This document shows, in pieces, positions 1-7,434 of a stretch of 17,294 bases of DNA (positions within the stretch are counted from its first letter, which is position 1; every line of letters begins with the position of its first letter). The translations under genes were made by a program, and so were the position numbers. This DNA comes from Clostridia bacterium (lineage in GTDB: Bacteria; Bacillota; Clostridia; Christensenellales; Aristaeellaceae), in assembly GCA_017458865.1 (NCBI GenBank), contig JAFSZW010000103.1, forward strand, positions 1 to 17,294. Direction: 5' to 3'. The notes beneath the pieces are model-generated. The model saw only the letters and a list, made by a program, of their open reading frames with translations. It searched no databases and was not told the DNA's origin.

Positions 1-797
1 AAGAACTCGAAATGGATGAAACGGCTCCTGACGCCGAAAGCGGCGACGGTCCGGCGGCCGGCATCACGAATGTTGTCCGGCAGATTCTTTTCGATGTAGT
101 AGCAGGAGTTGCCGTTGGTGTTGACGATCTCCATGATGGAATCGATCGTCACGTTGCCGGTTTCAAAGATCGGCTGGCCGTTCGGGTCGATGATGGCATC
201 ATAGGAGTGGACGGTGCCGCGGACAAACTGCTCCATGATGAACTGGCGGTCCGGCTTTTCGGCCAGGAAAGCGCCGAGTTCGGCATCGTTGGAAAGTTTG
301 TAAGTGTGGGAAGCACCGACACCGTTGTCCGGCTTTACGATGACCGGATAACCGACCTGGTCAATGAATGCGCGGCAGCTGTCGTAGTTGTCGACCAGAT
401 GCCAGGGCGCGGTCTTGACGCCGGCTTTGGCATAATTGGCCTTCATGGCAGACTTGAGCTTTACAGCATTCATATCCTCTGTGTGGAAACCGGTTGTGAT
501 GTTGAACGCAGTACGCAGTGCGGCATCACGCTCGAGCCAGTATTCGTTGTTGCTCTCGAGCCAGTCAACCTTGCCGTGCTTGTAGATCAGGAACGCGACC
601 GCGCGATAGACCTCATCATAGTTCTCCAGGGAGGAGACTTTGTAATACTCGGTCAGGGAGCCGCGGAGCTCAGGCATGAGCTGATCATACGGGCAGTCGC
701 CGATGCCGAGCACACGAACGCCATTTTTCTGGAGCTCAGAACAGAACTTCCAGTAATTGGTCGGGAAATTCGGGGAAATAAAGATAAAGTTTTGCAT
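1..797 (-). CDS. ATP-grasp domain enzyme, C-terminus cut by window edge
   Basis: Only the first 265 residues are inside the window. The protein starts MQNFIFISPNFP and has a pre-ATP-grasp Rossmann-like region (residues 1-105). The ATP-grasp fold follows: a lysine-rich stretch with GVKTAPW (about 110-132), the YPVIVKPDNGVGAS phosphate loop with Lys155 (150-163), FIMEQFVRG with Glu189 (187-194), and RFIHFEF, whose Glu264 is a likely Mg ligand. The family joins a carboxylate to an amine or thiol through an acyl-phosphate using ATP. The substrate cannot be read from the sequence. Complete relatives are usually near 400 aa, so roughly a third is missing. The ATG has a clear AGGAG site 7 nt upstream and lies 16 nt after the esterase stop, so it is the third gene of an operon. 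The ATP-grasp fold is well supported; the reaction is not. Confidence 0.85.
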   Translation of the reverse strand, partial: MQNFIFISPNFPTNYWKFCSELQKNGVRVLGIGDCPYDQLMPELRGSLTEYYKVSSLENYDEVYRAVAFLIYKHGKVDWLESNNEYWLERDAALRTAFNITTGFHTEDMNAVKLKSAMKANYAKAGVKTAPWHLVDNYDSCRAFIDQVGYPVIVKPDNGVGASHTYKLSNDAELGAFLAEKPDRQFIMEQFVRGTVHSYDAIIDPNGQPIFETGNVTIDSIMEIVNTNGNSCYYIEKNLPDNIRDAGRRTVAAFGVRSRFIHFEF

Positions 798-813
798 AAC
801 GCTTCTCCTTCTA

Positions 814-1572
814 TTAAGCCTCACCCATCAGGAATGGGAGATAATAAGCTGCCTGCTTGTACCACCAGTCCCAGTCATGGTTAACATCAAAGCCCCAGAA
901 ATCCACCCAGGCGTTGATGCCCTTGCTGTCAAGGACCCCCTTGAGACGGGCAGTGCCTTCTTTGAGAACATCCTCCCAGGCACCCTGGCCGACGCAGATG
1001 ATAATCCGCCGCTCGTTGTACATCTGGATATACGGATGATCCCAGGGCATGTTGGCCAGGAAATCACAGGGTGAGTTCTGGTAAACCAGGTCATCCATGT
1101 AAGAGCCGAAACTGTCATGGGAATCGTAGATGCCTGAAAGGCCAAGAACGGAATCAAAGAGATCAGGACGACGGAAAAAGAGGTTGGCAGCATGCATGGC
1201 ACCAAGTGAGCAGCCGAACGTCATGATGGGGGTATAGCTGTGGTTGCGCTCGCCGGAAAGATCCGCGATGCGCGGGGCCATCTGGTCCACCAGATAGTGA
1301 TACCACTGCTCGTGACGCTCAATCCGGCGGCGGGGATCACCGCCCTTGTCGGCCCAGGTTTCATTGTCAATGGTGTCCACGGAATAGACCGTGATCTTGC
1401 CGCTGTCAATCCACGGGGCAAATACGTCGGTCATGTGGAAATTCTCAAAGTCATAGAACCGCCCTGCCTGGCAGGGAAAATAGAGGACGGGCTTGCCCTG
1501 ATGGCCGTAGACTTTGAATTCCATGTCCCGACCGAGGGCAGGTGCATACTCTTTGAAATAACGTACTTCCAT
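814..1572 (-). CDS. Esterase-family alpha/beta hydrolase (252 aa)
   Basis: This is a soluble 252-residue serine hydrolase of the putative esterase (esterase D / Fes / IroE-like) group. The nucleophile elbow is TFGCSLGAMHA, with Ser122 in G-C-S-L-G. The general base is probably His232 in VNHDWDWW near the C-terminus. Glu200 or Asp201 in GQGAWED is a plausible acid. The N-terminal KPVLYFPCQAGRFYDFE segment (27-43) would supply the oxyanion-hole strand. There is no signal peptide or membrane segment, so it should act in the cytosol. An AGGAG site stands 9 nt before the ATG. The gene begins 13 nt after the upstream hydrolase stop and ends 16 nt before the ATP-grasp start, so it is the middle gene of the operon. 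The physiological ester is unknown. Being paired with a second hydrolase and a ligase suggests work on a product or intermediate of the ATP-grasp enzyme (inference). Confidence 0.85.
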   Translation of the reverse strand: MEVRYFKEYAPALGRDMEFKVYGHQGKPVLYFPCQAGRFYDFENFHMTDVFAPWIDSGKITVYSVDTIDNETWADKGGDPRRRIERHEQWYHYLVDQMAPRIADLSGERNHSYTPIMTFGCSLGAMHAANLFFRRPDLFDSVLGLSGIYDSHDSFGSYMDDLVYQNSPCDFLANMPWDHPYIQMYNERRIIICVGQGAWEDVLKEGTARLKGVLDSKGINAWVDFWGFDVNHDWDWWYKQAAYYLPFLMGEA

Positions 1573-1585
1573 AAATCAGGTCTCC

Positions 1586-2341
1586 TTATACTAAATCGAG
1601 GCAGCGCATGAAAACGGGCACGCGCTGTGCCCAGGATGCCTCAGAATGGTCACCGTAAGGTTCAATGCGGAAAGTGAGATCCACACTGCGGTTCAAGAAC
1701 AGCTGGACACTGTCAAGCAGCGCATGATAGGTGGCTGCGTGATTAGGCAGTTCCTCGGAACCGTAATCCAGATAAATTCGGGTATGCTCTGCAAGCTTCG
1801 CACTTGAAATCATATGTCTGACTTTTTCGGGATGCACCCAGAGACTGGGTGAGAGACAGACAGCGCGCGAGAACATTTCATTGTATGCGGTGATGGCATA
1901 CAGGCTGATCAGCCCGCCCATGGAAGAGCCGCCGATATACGTGTGATCTCTGTCCGAGATGGTCCGGAAAGCATCATCAATCGCCGGTTTAAGTGTTCTT
2001 AAAAGCCAGTTCATGGTTGTCCGGGCAACGCCGAAGATGTGACCGAGCTCAGGCGTAGTGTGCGTGAACGGCGAATATTCCTCCAGCCGCTCGTTGCCGA
2101 ACGGACTGCTCTCAATGCCAACGAGAATGCAGCCGGGATCATTGCACTCGACAAACTCGGCGAGGTTCCAGGATGTCCCGAAACTTGCATCCTCATCAAA
2201 GAAGAGGTTCTGTCCATCAAAGAGGTACATGACGGGATACGATTCATCCGAGGTGTCATAGCCTGGCGGGGTACAGATGTAAATGCGGCGTTCAAAATCC
2301 GGGCGCAGCTCCGGGATGGCCATCTGCCATTTTTCAATCAT
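1586..2341 (-). CDS. Alpha/beta hydrolase-fold esterase (251 aa)
   Basis: A second serine hydrolase of the putative esterase family, only distantly similar to its downstream neighbour. Features seen: RRIYICTPPGYD (18-29) and PVMYLFDGQN (36-45), typical of IroE/Fes-like esterases; the nucleophile elbow IGGSSMGGL with Ser140; and a likely catalytic His232 in YGDHSEASW. Asp192 in YLDYGSEE is a possible acid. No export signal is seen. The start is not certain. The ATG at 2341 has no good ribosome site, and an in-frame ATG six codons later (2323) is no better. No ATG, GTG or TTG is available further upstream before a stop. The gene is first in the operon and is preceded by a long leader from the promoter at 2597-2625. 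Relatives hydrolyse siderophore esters, acyl-glutathione or acetyl-sugar esters; the present substrate is unknown. Confidence 0.85.
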   Translation of the reverse strand: MIEKWQMAIPELRPDFERRIYICTPPGYDTSDESYPVMYLFDGQNLFFDEDASFGTSWNLAEFVECNDPGCILVGIESSPFGNERLEEYSPFTHTTPELGHIFGVARTTMNWLLRTLKPAIDDAFRTISDRDHTYIGGSSMGGLISLYAITAYNEMFSRAVCLSPSLWVHPEKVRHMISSAKLAEHTRIYLDYGSEELPNHAATYHALLDSVQLFLNRSVDLTFRIEPYGDHSEASWAQRVPVFMRCLDLV

Positions 2342-2596
2342 AGAATCGTTTGGAGTACACAGGATGCTGTCCGGCAGTGCACTCCCTGTCCTTTCTGATA
2401 AACCTGTGGATTTGCAGGATAAAATACAGACCAGACTGCAATGACTGGATGATGCTTTTCATATCAGGGCCTGACGGTGGACCGGCAGACAAAGGCATGG
2501 TTGAATAGTCCTGCATACCGCTGGCAGAACAGGTGTCCGCAGGCCAGTGACAACAGATGCGCAGAGCACCGGATGATTTCCGGCAGACAGCATATG
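2342..2596 (-). other. Long untranslated leader of the hydrolase/ATP-grasp operon
   Basis: About 250 nt separate the predicted transcription start (near 2590) from the first gene start. No gene is convincing here. A 60-codon frame (2516-2334) overlaps the hydrolase start, and a 14-codon GTG frame ends in an ATGA overlap with it, but neither has homology that I recognise. The 5' end of the leader (ATGCTGT then CCGG, 2593-2580) is complementary to CCGGACAGCAT at 2374-2364, which could close the leader into a long-range structure. No known riboswitch class was recognised. Confidence 0.4.
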
Positions 2597-2625
2597 AGTA
2601 TATGTCATGATAGACAATTTGTCAA
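2597..2625 (-). promoter_or_regulatory. Sigma-A-type promoter for the hydrolase/esterase/ATP-grasp operon
   Basis: On the minus strand there is a perfect -35 TTGACA (2625-2620), a 17-bp spacer, and -10 TATACT (2602-2597), one mismatch from consensus. The start would be near 2590. It lies just downstream of the terminator of the preceding minus-strand operon, as expected for a new transcription unit. Confidence 0.8.
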
Positions 2626-2709
2626 TGGATGATTTTAAGCATCATGCAGGTCTGTACCGGTTTTCCGGGCGATTTGTGGGTGATTTCAGTCAACAATCTG
2701 TCAGCATAA

Positions 2710-2739
2710 GCGGCAGAAAACCAGGTGGTTTTCTGCCGC
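2710..2739 (-). terminator. Hairpin terminator after the transglutaminase gene
   Basis: A perfect 13-bp stem (GCGGCAGAAAACC with its complement) closes a 4-nt loop, starting 8 nt after the stop codon at 2747. The run of T within the 3' arm is followed by only a weak T tract. Position and strength suggest it ends the moxR operon. Confidence 0.75.
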
Positions 2740-2746
2740 GAATCAG

Positions 2747-5017
2747 TTAAGCGAGGGATTTGAGAGAGAGTCCATGCACTAGTCGTGTCCGCAGGAGGCG
2801 GAGACGGGCTGTCAGGGACATCTGTGCTGCAATCTTCTCATAGATTTCTGCAGCCTCGGCCATTTGCTGTTTGCTCGGACGCTTGCTGCTGTAACCGGCA
2901 GTGCAAAGTGCGTTGGCCAGGCTATCAAGGGCAACCGGTTCTTTAAGCAAGGTGCCGGCACGGACCAGGAAGGTAGCCGGTGCTTCGCCGGATTCCGGGC
3001 AGATGTGCATGGCAGAGAGTACCTGCAGGATGGCTGCATAGTAGACCAGGAGCGCATTGCTCCGCTCTTCCTCACGGCTGGCGGCATTCTGCGGACTGGC
3101 AAGTGACAGACGCAGCGCAATGCAGGCGATGAGCAGCAACAGGATGAGAATGAGAAGCAGAAGACGGAACAGGTTACTGTGATCATCCTGCTCCGGGTCT
3201 GGCGTGGGAGAAGGCGTCACAGTTGGAACCGGGGTTGGCGTCTGCGTGGGCGTTGGTGTTTCATCCACTGTCGGGCTTGAATCCGGTTCAGGCGTGTTTG
3301 TAGGTGTCGGCGCAGGCGTCGGTTCCGGCGTTGGTGTTGGCGTCGGCGTAGTGTCCGGACTGTTGCCGCTGCCGCCCTGTCCGTCCGATTCATTCCCCGG
3401 TGTGGGATCGAAGGAAAGCCAGCCAAAACCGGTGAAATAGATTTCACACCAGGCATGCGCATTTTGCTGGGTGACATAGGCAATGCCGTCCTCGCCGGGC
3501 TTTATGTAGTAGCCCTCAATATAGCGCGCCGGCAGGCCGAGTGATCTGGCCATGACGACAAGGCTGCTGGCAAAGGCCGTGCAGTACCCACGCTTTTCCT
3601 CAAACAGGAACCAGGAAACAAAATCCCGGTTTGTCGGCGGTGTATTCTGGACGAGCGAATAGGAAAAGTTGGTGGAGAGGTATGTGGTCAGCGCGAGTGC
3701 ACGGTCATAATCCGTCCGGGCATTTTCGGTGATCTCCTCAGCCAGCTCATACACATTCGACTCCAGAATGTCCGGCAGGGTAAGGTACTGTTCACGGATG
3801 GTCTCCTCCATCCAGGCGTCCGAGGCGGTAGCGGCACCAAGGACGAGGTCGCGGATGCCCGGGGTCTCGGCGCTCAGACGGATGGCTGTAAAGTCATACT
3901 GATTGCCGGCGTTCAGGGAATGCGTGGCAAACAGTTCACTTGCTGGCGAAAAGTACGGGACGATATTCTGCCCGCTGATGTTGCTGAACCGCTGAGTCAG
4001 AAAGAGCGTGCTGGCAGTATCCTGCTCAATGAAGACACTGACAGGCTCGGCCTCAGGAAAGCTGTTTGAGATGGAACGGCTCGGGCGGTTAATATCAAAA
4101 AGATTGTTGCGCATGGCGGTAAATCGGGGATCTATATAGAGATACCGCCGTCCGCCGATGGTGTCAGCCCAGGCAAAACCGGTGTATTCATTTCGGACGG
4201 TTCCACGCAGATAGGCCGGTCCGCTGGCTCTGACCTGCATGACCTTGTCATCTGTCGGGTCCGCGGTCCCCCCAAGACGGTTTGCACCCAGTGGCTGCCA
4301 GCCGGTGCCGGCCAGAGAAAAAGGTGTTCTGGCATCTGTAAAGAACAGATAGTCATCCAGCGTCTGGCGGACGGTTTCGGCCGTCTTTGTAAGCCCGGGC
4401 TGGGCCTTTGGAAACAGAGGGAACAGCAAAACAGTGAGCGCGATAACCGCGACAGCGGAGATAATGGAGGCGGAATAGTATGTGCTGCTCTCTCTGCCGG
4501 ACAGGAGAAGGGCAAAAATCAGCGGCAGGAGCCAGAGTACACTGAGACGGGCATGGCCGAGCGCACTGGGGAAAAAGAGGAATATCAGGAGCAGCAGAAC
4601 GGAAAAGAACGGGCTGTCACTGAGAGATATGGCATTGCCGAGTGCGGAGGTAATCAGTGTCAGGAGAATGGTCAGTGGAAACGACCAGACAGATAAGGCC
4701 AGCAGATCACCGTTGAGCGCAAGCACAAGCGCATTGCCGAATGTGGCCAGATCTTTTCGGTAGGAGAAGATGGTCACAAGAAAAGCCAGAAGGAGCAGTG
4801 GATAGGAAAGGATGCGCAGCGGCCGGATGATGTGGAGAAGGAAAAAAGCGCTCGAAACTGCCAGTGATATGCACAGAACAAGAAGCGGCCGTGGTGTCAG
4901 ACCCAGCATAAAATGCAGAGGACAGGCCAGACCGAAACTGATGCATATGGAGAGCAGAAAGGCAAAACAGAAGCGCTTTTGAAAAGCAAAGATGGCGTGA
5001 TTTTTGGATGCGTTCAT
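2747..5017 (-). CDS. Membrane transglutaminase-like protein (TgpA-type), Pro/Thr-rich linker
   Basis: A 756-residue integral membrane protein of the DUF3488/transglutaminase-core/DUF4129 architecture. Several hydrophobic helices fill residues about 14-204. An extracytoplasmic region follows, with the papain-fold core at about 430-540. All three catalytic residues are present: Cys479 in RGYCTAF, His521 in NAHAWCE and Asp537 in SFDPTPG. A Pro/Thr-rich linker (about 556-608) leads to one more helix (616-637) and a cytosolic DUF4129-like tail. The family may cleave or crosslink peptides outside the membrane; the substrate is unknown. The ATG overlaps the stop of the DUF58 gene by ATGA, so translation is coupled. 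It is the last gene of the moxR-DUF58-transglutaminase operon. The active site appears intact, so I expect a functional enzyme. Confidence 0.9.
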   Translation of the reverse strand: MNASKNHAIFAFQKRFCFAFLLSICISFGLACPLHFMLGLTPRPLLVLCISLAVSSAFFLLHIIRPLRILSYPLLLLAFLVTIFSYRKDLATFGNALVLALNGDLLALSVWSFPLTILLTLITSALGNAISLSDSPFFSVLLLLIFLFFPSALGHARLSVLWLLPLIFALLLSGRESSTYYSASIISAVAVIALTVLLFPLFPKAQPGLTKTAETVRQTLDDYLFFTDARTPFSLAGTGWQPLGANRLGGTADPTDDKVMQVRASGPAYLRGTVRNEYTGFAWADTIGGRRYLYIDPRFTAMRNNLFDINRPSRSISNSFPEAEPVSVFIEQDTASTLFLTQRFSNISGQNIVPYFSPASELFATHSLNAGNQYDFTAIRLSAETPGIRDLVLGAATASDAWMEETIREQYLTLPDILESNVYELAEEITENARTDYDRALALTTYLSTNFSYSLVQNTPPTNRDFVSWFLFEEKRGYCTAFASSLVVMARSLGLPARYIEGYYIKPGEDGIAYVTQQNAHAWCEIYFTGFGWLSFDPTPGNESDGQGGSGNSPDTTPTPTPTPEPTPAPTPTNTPEPDSSPTVDETPTPTQTPTPVPTVTPSPTPDPEQDDHSNLFRLLLLILILLLLIACIALRLSLASPQNAASREEERSNALLVYYAAILQVLSAMHICPESGEAPATFLVRAGTLLKEPVALDSLANALCTAGYSSKRPSKQQMAEAAEIYEKIAAQMSLTARLRLLRTRLVHGLSLKSLA
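3187..3352 (-). repeat. Pro/Thr-rich low-complexity repeat within the transglutaminase gene
   Basis: This stretch encodes residues 556-610, made mostly of Pro-Thr pairs with Glu, Ala, Asp and Ser interruptions. On the plus strand it reads as a monotonous GGCGTTGG-like repeat. It is probably a flexible, extracellular spacer between enzyme core and final helix. Such arrays can change length by slippage, so copy number may vary between strains. Confidence 0.75.
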
Positions 5018-6153
5018 GAAATCGATACCTGAAAGGTCTCAATATTTGCTGCAACAAGCATCTGCAGGAGTTTCATTTCCTGTGAGCTCACCTCCTTGCC
5101 GGCAGCCAGTGTGAAACGGATATTACTGCCGAACTGGGACAGGCGGATGATGCTTTCAGTGATCATGGGCGTTATGACCGGCGAAAAGATGAGAAGCGTG
5201 TCGGTGCGCTGCAGGCGCGGGGCTGCCACCTCGAGTGCCTCAGGAAAATGATCTTCCTCCCGGAAAGTGAGCTGAGACAGCATGCGCTGGATATCCTGGA
5301 AAGCGCGTGAGCTTTCGCCGCGCAGCTCTGTCCTGAGCTCCGGCAGCGGAATGCAGACGGGACGGTTCTCATCAAGCAGATTGGATACAGTGCCCGCACA
5401 GCTTTCTGTGAGGGCATCCATGCGCGATGCAGCCTGGGACGACGACGGATCTATGCCGCCTAAATTGATCAGGATGAGTGTATCAGGCCGTTCCTGCTGC
5501 TCGTAGGTCCTGACCAGCAGTGTACGACGGCTGACGGACAGTTTCCAGTGTACCCGTTTCAGCTCATCTCCCTGGATCCAGTCCCGGATGCCGTCCGGTG
5601 TCGTATAGTCGGTAGAGGCATACGCGGAGGCGGGACCGTCCTCACTGCCCGGATGAACCGGTACCGGTGAGACGGCAGCAGCCTGGGGCAGGACGTGAAG
5701 CGTCTGAAGGGTGTTCAGGCGCTTTGAAAAGCAGAACAGCCCAAGGCAGTCCTGGACTGTGACACAGGCAATGCCCACCGGATAAGTGCCAACATGCGGG
5801 CAGGGAAAGTCGTTGCGGCTCTCTGTCCATCCGAAAGGCCGTGCATGGATCAGAAATGCCGAGCGGCGGCCGGAGGGCAGTTGCACATCAAGCCCCAGCG
5901 GGGCGATGGGCAGCAGGGAAAGCAGAAAAATCTGAGCGTGCAGCTGACAGCGGGAAAGGCGCATAGTCTCCTGCCCGGGAATCTGCTGGGTTACCCGAAG
6001 GGTAAAACGGGGCAGCAGGACACTCAGGAGCATGAGAACGAGCGCTGAGCTGGCGGTGCCGCCAAGGAGCAGACAGGCGGCATTGCCGGTGGACAGACCG
6101 ACCACCACCAGTGCTGTTCCTGTCAGCAGCGTATAAAAACCACGTGTGGTCAT
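5014..6153 (-). CDS. DUF58 domain-containing membrane protein (vWA-like)
   Basis: A 379-residue protein with two adjoining hydrophobic helices at the N-terminus (about 7-48), then a beta-rich region, then the DUF58 signature at 188-220 (GIRDWIQGDELKRVHWK, then SRRTLLVRTYEQQ). DUF58 proteins carry a vWA-like fold and almost always sit beside a MoxR ATPase and a transglutaminase, as here. In the strand that normally carries the metal-binding DxS motif I read TLILINLGG (225-233), so the metal site looks lost. The ATG overlaps the moxR stop, and its own stop overlaps the transglutaminase start, both as ATGA. The likely role is a membrane adaptor linking the ATPase to the outward-facing enzyme (inference). 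Family assignment is secure. Confidence 0.88.
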   Translation of the reverse strand: MTTRGFYTLLTGTALVVVGLSTGNAACLLLGGTASSALVLMLLSVLLPRFTLRVTQQIPGQETMRLSRCQLHAQIFLLSLLPIAPLGLDVQLPSGRRSAFLIHARPFGWTESRNDFPCPHVGTYPVGIACVTVQDCLGLFCFSKRLNTLQTLHVLPQAAAVSPVPVHPGSEDGPASAYASTDYTTPDGIRDWIQGDELKRVHWKLSVSRRTLLVRTYEQQERPDTLILINLGGIDPSSSQAASRMDALTESCAGTVSNLLDENRPVCIPLPELRTELRGESSRAFQDIQRMLSQLTFREEDHFPEALEVAAPRLQRTDTLLIFSPVITPMITESIIRLSQFGSNIRFTLAAGKEVSSQEMKLLQMLVAANIETFQVSIS

Positions 6154-7094
6154 TTCATTTTCACCGGTACACGGACCTGTTTCATGATGCCGGCCAGAAT
6201 CTGCTCAGAGGAGAGGTTTGCCATTCTGGCCTCTGCTGAGGGCACCAGACGGTGGGCAAGGACATGCATGGCCAGATGCTGGACATCCTCCGGGATGATG
6301 AAGTCACGGCCAGAGAGAAGCGCGTTGGCCTGTGCAGCATGGCAAAGCGCAATGGCTGCACGTGTGCTGGCGCCGAGCGTCAGGGTGCTGATGCGCCGGG
6401 TTGCTGCGCAGAGAGAGACGATATAGGCACGAACCTCACGGGAACAGTAGACCGTCTTGACCTGCTGCTGCAGGTTGATGATGTCCTGCGCAGTGCAGAC
6501 AGGTGCCACCTGATGGATGGGCACAGTCGGCAGGCTGTACCGCTCCAGAATGTCAGCCTCATCCTCCTCGGTGGGATAGCCGATGGATATCCGCATGAGG
6601 AATCGGTCCATCTGGGCCTCAGGCCGGGGATAGGTACCGACAAAGTCCACCGGGTTCTGTGTCGCCATGACCATGAAGGGGCGCTCCAGACGGTATGTGA
6701 TTCCGTCCACGGTCACCTGATGCTCTTCCATGACCTCAAGCAGGGCAGACTGCGTCTTTGGCGAGGTTCTGTTGATCTCATCAGCCAGCACAATCTGGCT
6801 CATGACTGCACCGGGTCTGTACTGCATTTCGCCGTTCAGGGAGGGCATGGTAAAGCCGGTGATATCGGACGGCGTTATGTCCGGTGTAAACTGGATGCGT
6901 TTGAATGAACAGGAAAGCGAGCGTGCCAGCGCAGAGGCAAGCGTCGTCTTGCCGACGCCGGGAACGTCCTCGATCAGGAGATGCCCTTCGCACAGGAGAG
7001 TCGTCAGCATGAGCTCAACGACATCATCCTTGCCGACCACGGCCTTGGCAATGTTCTGTTTTAATGCTGTAACAATCGGGCTGGTTTCAGCCAA
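6150..7094 (-). CDS. moxR: MoxR-family AAA+ ATPase
   Basis: A cytosolic AAA+ ATPase of the MoxR/RavA clade, 314 aa from the chosen start. Visible motifs: Walker A GVGKTT (46-51), Walker B IVLADEINR with Asp105-Glu106, sensor 1 ATQNP with Asn147, an arginine-finger region MDRF (162-165) and a sensor-2 GASTRAAIAL (241-250). MoxR proteins act as chaperone-like remodelling ATPases for partner vWA proteins. The frame is open to a TTG at 7112, but that codon would lie about 7 nt from the predicted transcript start with no ribosome site. The TTG at 7094 has GAGGTGAT 4-8 nt upstream and fits the family's N-terminus, so I chose it. It is the first gene of a three-gene operon with ATGA overlaps. Confidence 0.92.
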   Translation of the reverse strand: MAETSPIVTALKQNIAKAVVGKDDVVELMLTTLLCEGHLLIEDVPGVGKTTLASALARSLSCSFKRIQFTPDITPSDITGFTMPSLNGEMQYRPGAVMSQIVLADEINRTSPKTQSALLEVMEEHQVTVDGITYRLERPFMVMATQNPVDFVGTYPRPEAQMDRFLMRISIGYPTEEDEADILERYSLPTVPIHQVAPVCTAQDIINLQQQVKTVYCSREVRAYIVSLCAATRRISTLTLGASTRAAIALCHAAQANALLSGRDFIIPEDVQHLAMHVLAHRLVPSAEARMANLSSEQILAGIMKQVRVPVKMK

Positions 7095-7124
7095 TTGGAT
7101 CACCTCAGTCAATAAGATGGTGGT

Positions 7125-7153
7125 ATTATATTGGAAAACGTCCGGTTTGGCAA
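7125..7153 (-). promoter_or_regulatory. Promoter of the moxR operon
   Basis: On the minus strand, -35 TTGCCA (7153-7148), a 17-bp spacer and a perfect -10 TATAAT (7130-7125). The transcript would begin near 7118, leaving about 24 nt before the TTG start at 7094. That is just enough for the GAGGTGAT ribosome site and supports the start choice. Confidence 0.8.
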
Positions 7154-7334
7154 GGAAGGACGTTCATCCAGCGCTGCTGTCTGGATGTTTTCCTGTCCGG
7201 ACGGGCAGGTGTCACCATTTGCTGCATGATTTCAGGCCTATCCATGCCGGCATACATGAGTATGAGGCCTCAAGGACGATCCGGAGTGTTTTTTTACCGG
7301 CTTTCCGCGACTGTCATGCCAGGAATAAGTCAGT
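7154..7334. other. Intergenic DNA between moxR promoter and aquaporin terminator
   Basis: No gene is seen. It holds a CATCCAG/CTGGATG inverted repeat (about 7165-7187), two perfect 10-bp palindromes (ATGCCGGCAT at 7244-7253, TGAGGCCTCA at 7263-7272) and a run of seven T at about 7288-7294. The palindromes are 90-120 bp upstream of the moxR -35 and could be regulator sites, but nothing identifies a regulator. Confidence 0.35.
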
Positions 7335-7371
7335 AAAAACACGCGAAACCTTTCGCCGGTTTCGCGTGTTT
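7332..7371 (-). terminator. Rho-independent terminator of the aquaporin gene
   Basis: A perfect 14-bp stem (AAACACGCGAAACC and complement, 7337-7371) with a 7-nt loop, about 64 nt after the aquaporin stop. On the minus strand the 3' arm runs into a TTTTT tract, as in a classical intrinsic terminator. Confidence 0.88.
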
Positions 7372-7434
7372 CCTATGTCAGATATTGTCTTCGGAATCGG
7401 GTACCGTCCGGAGCGAGATCACTGATAGACTGAA

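Noticed and set aside
12..884. 290-codon plus-strand frame at the left edge
   Set aside because: It is opposite the ATP-grasp gene, whose motifs and ribosome site are clear on the minus strand. The plus frame shows no recognisable domain.
2334..2516. 60-codon frame overlapping the first hydrolase start
   Set aside because: No proper ribosome site or recognisable family. Kept only as a possible leader frame in the findings.
3204..3440. Gly/Val repeat frame on the plus strand
   Set aside because: It is the complement of the Pro/Thr linker of the transglutaminase; low-complexity DNA keeps several frames open.
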